Below, in pieces: positions 57,814 to 64,000 of a stretch of 64,000 bases of DNA. Position numbers and translations under genes: made by a program. Below the pieces are notes generated by a model. It was not told the origin of the DNA. It ran no database searches and worked only from the letters and a program-made list of their open reading frames with translations. Position 1 is the first letter of the stretch. Every line of letters starts with the position of its first letter. This stretch comes from Amaranthus tricolor (lineage: Eukaryota > Streptophyta > Magnoliopsida > Caryophyllales > Amaranthaceae): NCBI RefSeq assembly GCF_026212465.1, contig NC_080056.1:13659726-13723725 (forward strand). Direction: 5' to 3'.

Positions 57814-58097
57814 TGATGGTTTTTGTAATGTGTAGGTTGTATAATATGGTTAATGGAAATATAAAGAGGAGAGTTAGTGTATTAGAAGAGTGTGTTTGTC
57901 ATTGATTAAATTTAGCTAGTACATCTCATATTTATAGTAGGACATTGGCGGTGCATAGTATTGGCTAGATCATTGTAGTTGCACTATCACTAGATTTCTT
58001 AATATATCTTTGACTCTAAGATATAGGCTCATGATACATCTAGTGTAGATTATTCTCGAATGCTACTTTAATAATATATTAGATTATATATTTAACA
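57814..58097 (-). repeat. 3' LTR of the 58-62 kb copia element
   Basis: 284 bp. It is followed inward by ctcccc, the polypurine tract on the minus strand. Confidence 0.93.
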
Positions 58098-58104
58098 CTC
58101 CCCG
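58098..58104 (-). promoter_or_regulatory. Polypurine tract
   Basis: CGGGGAG on the minus strand, next to the 3' LTR. Confidence 0.75.
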
Positions 58105-58244
58105 TAATCTAATAAATCTTGAACTCCAAGTTGTCTTCTAAACTGGAAGAATTGTTCTGTTGATACGGGCTTTGTAAATATGTCCGCGAGTTGCTCTCCT
58201 GTCCTGCAGAATTGTAGCTTGATCTCCTTCTTGTCAACCAACTC

Positions 58245-58873
58245 TCATATATAGTGCTGACGTGTCTCAATATGCTTAGTTCGGCTGTAAAAAACTGGAT
58301 TTTCTATCATAGCAATAGTCGATATGTTGTCGCAAAGTATGGTAATTGCTTCTTGCTTATGATGTAAATCGACTAGTATCCTTCTAAGCCAATATGCTTT
58401 GCACGCTGCATTTGTTGCTGCAATGTACTCTGCTTCAGCTAATGATGATGCTACTATTGCTTGCCTTTTCGAAGACCATGAGATGGCTTTCGTACTGAGC
58501 AAGAAGACATATCCACTTGTACTTTTTCTGTCATCTTTACATCCTGCCCAATCACTATCTGAGTAGCCGATGAGGTCATTATCCTTTTCAGTTTCGTATA
58601 GTAGCTGATACCTTCTTTTGCCTTTAATATATCTGAGAATCCGTTTGGCAGCTTCATAGTGAGTTTACTAGGTTCACTCATGAACCTAGATACACTGCTT
58701 ACCGCATGAACGATATCCGATCTTGTATTGGTGAGGTAGATCAAGGATCCCACCAAGCTTCGATAAAGTGATGCGTTGATATTTTCTTTACCATCGTTTT
58801 TGGAGAGTTTCTCATTGAGGGCCATAGTAGTAGCAAGTGGCTGACAGTTGATCAGATTGAACTTCTTGAGCAT
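58245..58873 (-). pseudogene. copia RT C-terminus and RNase H
   Basis: The upstream part (58873-58454) reads LKKFNLINCQPLATTMALNE and YRSLVGSLIYLTNTRSDIVH, the thumb-to-RNase H link. The next frame gives ISWSSKRQAIVASSLAEAEY, LWLRRIL-like text and SRTKHIETRQHYI, the RNase H domain with its conserved SxAEAEY. At least one frameshift separates the two parts near 58480-58640. Confidence 0.88.
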
Positions 58874-59600
58874 GTCGTCTACATATTTTTCTAGTGATAG
58901 AAATATTCGACCCAGTCTTTGCTTTACTTATATGCCCAAAAAGTATTTCATGAAACTAAGGTCGCTCATTTCATACTCTTTCATCATGGCCTCTTTGAAA
59001 TCTTCCAGCATCTTCTTGTTGGTGCGTGTATAGATCAAGTCATCAAAATACAGGCATAAGATAAGAAAATCTTGTGGCCCTTGGGTCTTGATGCAGAGTG
59101 ATAGCTCACTTGGGCTTTTTAGAAGATACTTATCAATTTTGTTAATCTAGGCCCGTGGAGCTTGTTTGAGCTTATAAAGAGCTTTTCGAAAGCGATACAC
59201 CTTATCTTCTTGGCCTGCAATAATAAATCCTTGTGGTTGTTCTACATATACTTCTTCTTCGAGCTCCCCATTGAGAAAAGTGGACTTCACATCAAGTTGA
59301 AATACTTGCAGCTCGTATTGTGCTGCAATAGCCAGAACTGTCCTAGTAGTCTCCATGCGAACTACTGGTGCAAATGTTTCATTGACATCGATCCCTGGTT
59401 GTTGTGAATATCCCTATGCCACAAGACGGGCCTTGTATATTTGAATAGAGCCATCCTCATTATATTTATTTTGTAGTCCCATTTTAGGCCAATGATATCT
59501 TTTCCTTGAGGCTTGTCCATGAGCTCCCAAGTATTGTTTTTCTCGATCATTTTTATTTTTTCCTCCATTGGATTAATCCATTTCTTGTCTTGAGCAGCCT
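58874..59600 (-). pseudogene. copia reverse transcriptase (broken)
   Basis: The segment 59568-59362 reads KNNTWELMDKPQGKDIIGLK and the typical [13 protein letters not shown] region, altered. 59356-59147 reads [27 protein letters not shown] and [11 protein letters not shown], then a stop where the family continues with W. The YVDD motif region near 59040 is present as LYFDDLIYTRTN in a shifted frame. It would copy the element's RNA into DNA if intact. Confidence 0.87.
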
Positions 59601-60816
59601 CCTGGAAGTCTTATGGCTCACTTGCAAAGAGAGCTAGTACTCCGGTTGCTTGATTGCATTGATAGTCTCGTAAATAGTCCGGAGGTCGACGATCTCATCA
59701 GAGCGGTGCACTTCTTGTGATGCTTTGCGATAACCGAAGTTGAGAGTTTGGGAGCTGATTGAGGATGGACTTCTTAGTGGAGAAGATGATGATGGGCCTT
59801 CCTGTGTATGCTCCTGGTCCTTCTGAAGAAAGCTTGGTGACTGATCAAGAACCAGTTGGAGACTGTTATCCCATCTCCATTCTGATTCTTCATCAAAGAT
59901 CACATATCTTGGGATTATCAGCTTCTTAGATTTGGCTTTATATAGGCGATAGTCTTTTGATTTATCACTGTATCAGATGAATATGCACTTTTCTTTTTTT
60001 CCATCTAACTTTTTTCGATTTTCTTTCGGGATGTGGGCATAAGCAATGCACCCAAATATTTTAAGGTGCTTGATGTTGGGCTTTCTTTTGAACCAAGCCT
60101 CATAAGGTCTCAAACCCCAAACGACTTTTGTGGAGGATCAATTAAGAGTATATACTGTTGTGTGTACAGCTTCTGCCCAAAAGTATTTAAGAAGATTTTT
60201 GCCCTCCATCATGCTTCGAACCATTTTTGCAATAGTTCTAGTTTTTCTTTCAGCCACCCCATTTTGTTGAGGCGTGCTTCTGAGTTAGTTCTCTTTTTAT
60301 TGCATATTTTTACAGACATCAAAAAATTCTTTGGTAGTAAATTATCCCCCACGGTAAGTTCTTAATGTTTTTATAGAATGCCCACAACATGCGGGTAAAA
60401 TCACTGACAAACAATAGAAAATATCGTCTTGCCCCAATAGAGAAATTTTGTGTAGGCCCCCATATATCTACATGCACCAGTTCTAGAAAGAATTTGACCC
60501 TCCATGATATTTTAGGAATAGGCAGTCTATGCATTTTCCTAAAAATAGATCCCTCGCAAATTTTTCTTTCAATATTTATTGATGGAAGCCCAATTACCAT
60601 ATCTTTTTGTTTTAAGAGTTATAAACTCTTATAGTTTAAATGCCCGAATCTTAAATGCCACAATATTAAATCACCAATTTTATAATTAAGAGCAAATTTT
60701 CTTTCAAGTGGCATTGTTAACGGGAATATTTTATTTTGATCCATGTCAACTGAAACAACTAGTTGACCATTTTTCTTATCATATATAAAACATTTATTGT
60801 CATAAAATTTTATCAT
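59601..60816 (-). pseudogene. copia pre-integrase and integrase (broken)
   Basis: 60816-60619 reads NYKIGDLILWHLRFGHLNYK, the pre-integrase WHxRxGH motif. 60600-60319 reads ISWRVKFFLELVHVDIWGPT and RYFLLFVSDFTRMLW, the integrase core with its first catalytic Asp. Later in altered frames comes CVHSTEILNRSPTKVVWGLR-like text around 60110. The 59903-59634 part is the low-complexity linker to RT. Confidence 0.82.
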
Positions 60817-60839
60817 ATAATTTTTCTTTATAAACTAGC

Positions 60840-61340
60840 CCATACTTAAAAAATTTTGTGCAAGACCGGGGACATAAAGAACATCATTTATAAATTTTGA
60901 TTTGACGGTATCCCCTTGCCTTCCTCATCTTGACATCTTCCATCACCAAGAGTAATTTGAGATTTTATATTTTCATTTAAACTGACAAATGAATTTTTAT
61001 TACTAGTCATGTGGTTGGAACAACCACTATCTAAATACCATATATCTGAAACCTTTTAGTGACTATTATCGCTTGGAACATTTTTTTTTTCTGTAAACTT
61101 AACTTCATCTTTTTGTCGATACCAACAATTTTTTTCAATTAGATGGGTATGTTTTTTGCATTTTTTACATTTTTTTCGACAGTTATTTGTATCATGGTTA
61201 TTTTTGTTGCATAAAGTACAATATGGGCTAGATTGATTATTATCTCTGTCATTTTTATTTTTATAAAGGCCTCTCCCCTTGCCATGAAAATTTTTACCGC
61301 GATTATTTTGAAATTTGTTTTCGCCATTATTATAAAATTT
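60840..61340 (-). pseudogene. copia gag zinc knuckle and protease (broken)
   Basis: One frame gives PYCTLCNKNNHDTNNC, a CX2CX4HX4C zinc knuckle near 61170-61220. About 100 bp further, the minus strand reads IWYLDSGCSNHMTSNKNSFV, the copia protease with DSG. Frames shift between and after these. Confidence 0.82.
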
Positions 61341-61472
61341 TAATTTATCTTGAAAAGCTTATTCAAGTGGTTGCTGGAAAAATTTACGCATCCTTTCTTG
61401 GTGCGCTTGAAGAGAGCTTATTAATTCAGTTAGTTAATTCTGATAAATTTTTGGACTCTTCAATAGCAACCA

Positions 61473-62022
61473 CTATATGATCATATTTAGCCGAAGGCTT
61501 CTTAATACTTTTTGTATTATTTTTTTATCTTCAATTGTGTCTCCGTAACTGCGTATTTGGTTTACAATTACAGAGGCACTACTGAAAAATGATTGAGTTG
61601 TTTCTCCTTTCGATATTAATAAAGTATCAAAGTCTTTCCAAAAGGATTGAAGTTTGACGGTAATTTCTTTGTTGAAGCCCTTGAACTCGTTTTGTAATGT
61701 TGTCCATGCATCCTTTGATGTCGTTGCAGCCATAATCCTCGGAAAGATGGTCCTATCAACTCCTCGATGGAGGTATAAAAGAGCTCCACTATCTCTGCGC
61801 TGATTTTTCACGTATTCTTTGTTTTTTATTATCATCCCAAGTTGCTAATTCATTAGCATCTTTGGGTTGCTCGTACCCATATTGTACTAAATCCCAAAGC
61901 CCTTGTGATATTAACAAGGTCTTCATTTGGATGCTCCAATAATCATAGGTTTCACCATTAAATATGGGTACCCAATTATTTGGGACATAATTAAATAATA
62001 TATTTGATATTGATGAGGCCAT
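61473..62022 (-). pseudogene. copia gag N-terminus (one frameshift)
   Basis: Starts MASSISNILFNYVPNNWVPI, then FNGETYDYWSIQMKTLLISQ, the copia gag start (DUF4219/UBN2 style). A frameshift in the A/T-rich stretch near 61800-61835 joins it to ALLYLHRGVDRTIFPRIMAA and DAWTTLQNEFKGFNKEITVK. The start lies about 110 bp from the 5' LTR. Confidence 0.88.
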
Positions 62023-62115
62023 TATATATTGGAGTTTATTTTTTGTGATGGAAAATTAAATAAGGGATTTAGAGTTTGTAATTGGTTTTTCATGATTTAT
62101 GTGCACTGTTATTAT

Positions 62116-62132
62116 TTTAGCTTCGATACCAC
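62116..62132 (-). promoter_or_regulatory. Primer-binding site of the 58-62 kb copia element
   Basis: Directly inside the 5' LTR the minus strand reads GTGGTATCGAAGCTAAA, close to the tRNA-iMet-type site TGGTATCAGAGC used by plant copia elements. Confidence 0.8.
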
Positions 62133-62418
62133 TGATGGTTTTTATAATGTGTTGGTTGTGTAATATGGTTAATGGAAATATAAAGAAGAGAGTTAGTGTA
62201 TTAGAAGAGTGTGTGTTTGTCATTGATTAAATTAGCGAATACATCTCATATTTATAGTAGGACATTGGTGGTGCATAGTATTAGCTAGATCATTCTAGTT
62301 GCAATATCACTAGATTTCTTAATATCATCTTTGACTCTAAGATATAGGTTCATGATACTTCTAGTGTAGATTATTCTAGAATGCTACTTTAATAATTTAT
62401 TAGATTATATTTTTAACA
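62133..62418 (-). repeat. 5' LTR of the 58-62 kb copia element
   Basis: 286 bp, about 95% identical to 57814-58097. Confidence 0.93.
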
Positions 62419-62423
62419 AGTTG

Positions 62424-62820
62424 TTCGGACGTAAGATAAACAATAAGGCAAATACCAAGTTTCCTTTTTATTTGCTTCTACCTTTTTCTTGATTGACAAT
62501 ATATTTGACAATATATTTGACACTTGAAAGGATATTTAACATCTGCTCATAATGTTTCTCGGTTTCCAAAAATATCAATTATGAACATAATACTAGCACC
62601 CACACATTAAGTACATATGAAAATATACAACATAATACATAAAATTTAGGGAGATGATGAAGTCAAGATATTGACTAATAAGTAGGGGTGTTAAACGGGT
62701 TGGGTCCCTATTTTACGCTCTTATTCAACACGTTTAAGGTTTTTGTAAAGGTTAGGTAGAAAATAAGTGAATCGAAAACGGGCTCTAGTACAATTAAAAT
62801 AGAAATGGCTATAAAAAGAC
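62424..62820. other. Intergenic, no gene recognised
   Basis: AT-rich. Nothing supported. Confidence 0.55.
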
Positions 62821-63760
62821 TTAGTAAGGGACGGAAACGGGTAGCACAGTTGAAGGATTGTAATCATCATCAGCAGAATCATGCTCTACATCATCAAGAG
62901 CCTGTTTAATAAGTCTAGTTCTCTTCCTACTGATCTTGGGCTTTGGTGCCTGTTTCATTGCCTCCTTTGTTCCTTTTACACTTATGCCCTTCCTAATTGC
63001 TGCGGTGTTTGGTATTTTTCTACTGGGTTCTTTTATCATCAATGGTTTAACCTTTAAGGATGACTGATTATTCTTAGCCTTCCTAGTTTTAGAGGACTTG
63101 AAAGGTGAAGATACACATTCCATGTCATGCCTCAGTATTTATTACTGCAACATCATGTTGTTCCTCATTGTATACTGATATATTAGGTTCATTGTCCTTG
63201 TTTTGTGTATCATCAAGTCTAGGAATTTTCTTAATTGGTAACTTGTTACAAAATGGGATGGACTTTGGGGGTTTTGAGGCTTGTTTGTCAGGGAACTTTT
63301 AGGACCGTTAGTTAGTAGGTTGAGGCTCAACCCTTTGATCCTTAATCGGTTGTTGGTCCGTAGGTGGAGGGACAGTTCTAGGCTTGTCAATGAGCTGTTG
63401 GTCTGTACATTAATCCTTAAGGGCTGTGGATTAATTGATGATTGCAACTTCTTAGGACTCCTAACCGAGTCGATCAATTTAGTCTCCTCTTTAACCTCTA
63501 CAACAAAAGTACTATCACTTCCTCATTAGGAAATTTTGTAGACATCCTCGTCAAATCATCATCCCAATCCTGCCAATTAACCTCCTTGTTATACATATAA
63601 GAAAATCTGGATTGTGAAGGCATTTAGTTTCCTGATTTAATACAGTCACTCTCACAATTCATAATTAAGTCCGACGACATCTCTCTATCCTTATCTGGCA
63701 CCGTTAAATCAAGTTTATTATCCTTCCGCTTTAACCTTAAGATCACTTCTTCCTCCATTC
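62821..63760 (-). pseudogene. Degenerate coding remnant, identity unknown
   Basis: Read right to left, frames hand over to one another. MEEEVILRLKRKDNKLDLTV (from about 63758) stops after 44 codons. RFSYMYNKEVNWQDWDDDLT follows, then a Pro/Gln-rich piece (DKPRTVPPPTDQQPI) and NISVYNEEQHDVAVI. The last frame (63123-62821) is basic then acidic: KPKISRKRTRLIKQALDD, HDSADDDYNP. The amino-acid make-up looks like real protein but frames change several times. A Mutator-type transposase N-terminus is one possibility, but I see no diagnostic motif. It could also be an intron-containing gene read without its introns. Confidence 0.4.
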
Positions 63761-64000
63761 TACAACATAAAGCACAATGTTACTATTGAGATTATGCAAA
63801 CCCTAATTATGCAAAAAAAAAAGACAAACAAGAAACCCTAATTATGAAAACAAAAACCCTAAATATGCAAAAAAAAAAAATTACAATGAAGCAAGTGGTG
63901 TGGTATTTTTTTAGAGCTATACAAAGCTGACGAACAGTGATTAGATTTTCAGATGAAATTGAACACTTGAAGGAAATAATTGCTTGGCAGAGATTAAGTC
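63761..64000. other. Right-edge sequence, no feature
   Basis: Contains three spaced copies of aaccctaa(t/a)tatg with A-runs (63800-63880). No ORF. Possibly the leader of the remnant to its left. Confidence 0.45.

Larger units (their letters stand above)
57814..62418 (-). mobile_element. Ty1/copia element, complete but decayed
   Basis: 4605 bp on the minus strand. LTRs 57814-58097 and 62133-62418 both run TGATGG to TTAACA, with AGTTG directly repeated outside (57809-57813 and 62419-62423), a perfect 5-bp duplication. By eye the LTRs differ by about 15 substitutions and 3 small indels (about 5%), so the insertion is older than the one at 4-11 kb. gag, zinc knuckle, protease, integrase, RT and RNase H are all present in copia order, but each is broken by stops or frameshifts. 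Confidence 0.95.

Overview
This is AT-rich nuclear DNA of a flowering plant, most likely a eudicot. The evidence is two intron-containing plant genes (a membrane-associated kinase regulator and a DEAD-box RNA helicase), GT-AG introns, plant Ty1/copia and Ty3/gypsy (Tat- and Athila-type) retrotransposons, a PIF/Harbinger element, Stowaway/Tourist/hAT-type MITEs and tRNA-derived SINEs. I see no bacterial, viral or organellar genes and no CRISPR array. The species cannot be fixed from the sequence alone.

Layout: 1-4182 is non-coding except for an inverted pair of Argonaute-gene fragments (1130-1298 and 1692-1860) and a small tandem repeat near 3.2 kb. 4183-11000 is a nearly intact, young Ty1/copia element on the minus strand, with one nonsense codon in pol and a long leader carrying two extra small ORFs. 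11.4-15.0 kb is a cluster of small elements: a SINE, a hAT-like MITE, an (AAT)n tract, a TAA-target MITE, a Stowaway MITE and a 727-bp hAT-type element. 15.3-16.0 kb is a copia gag-protease relic. 17356-21845 is a PIF/Harbinger element holding both its transposase and its Myb-like partner, each broken by one frameshift. It ends only about 125 bp upstream of the TATA box of the kinase-regulator gene (22078-23145).

24.0-26.4 kb is an LTR-like repeat. 26.85-30.35 kb is a dead Tat-type gypsy element joined directly to its 3' LTR, lacking RNase H and integrase. 31.8-38.0 kb is an element with long inverted arms, interrupted by a 3665-bp solo LTR with a perfect 5-bp target duplication. 38-44.2 kb holds SINE pieces, MITEs, a foldback element built of short palindromes and a long-TIR element. 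45-49.74 kb is a 3'-truncated Athila-type gypsy element.

50630-56816 is the main host gene: a ten-exon DEAD-box RNA helicase of 836 residues with an organelle-targeting-like N-terminus. Its intron 1 carries a decayed copy of the end of exon 1, and its intron 8 carries a second copy of the hAT-like MITE seen at 12.8 kb. 57814-62418 is a complete but decayed copia element with a perfect target duplication. The last 1.2 kb holds a degenerate coding remnant of unknown identity on the minus strand.

Only the kinase regulator and the helicase look like functional host genes. They are unrelated in function and separated by about 27 kb of nested mobile DNA. The most unusual host-related structure is the Argonaute inverted repeat near the left edge.
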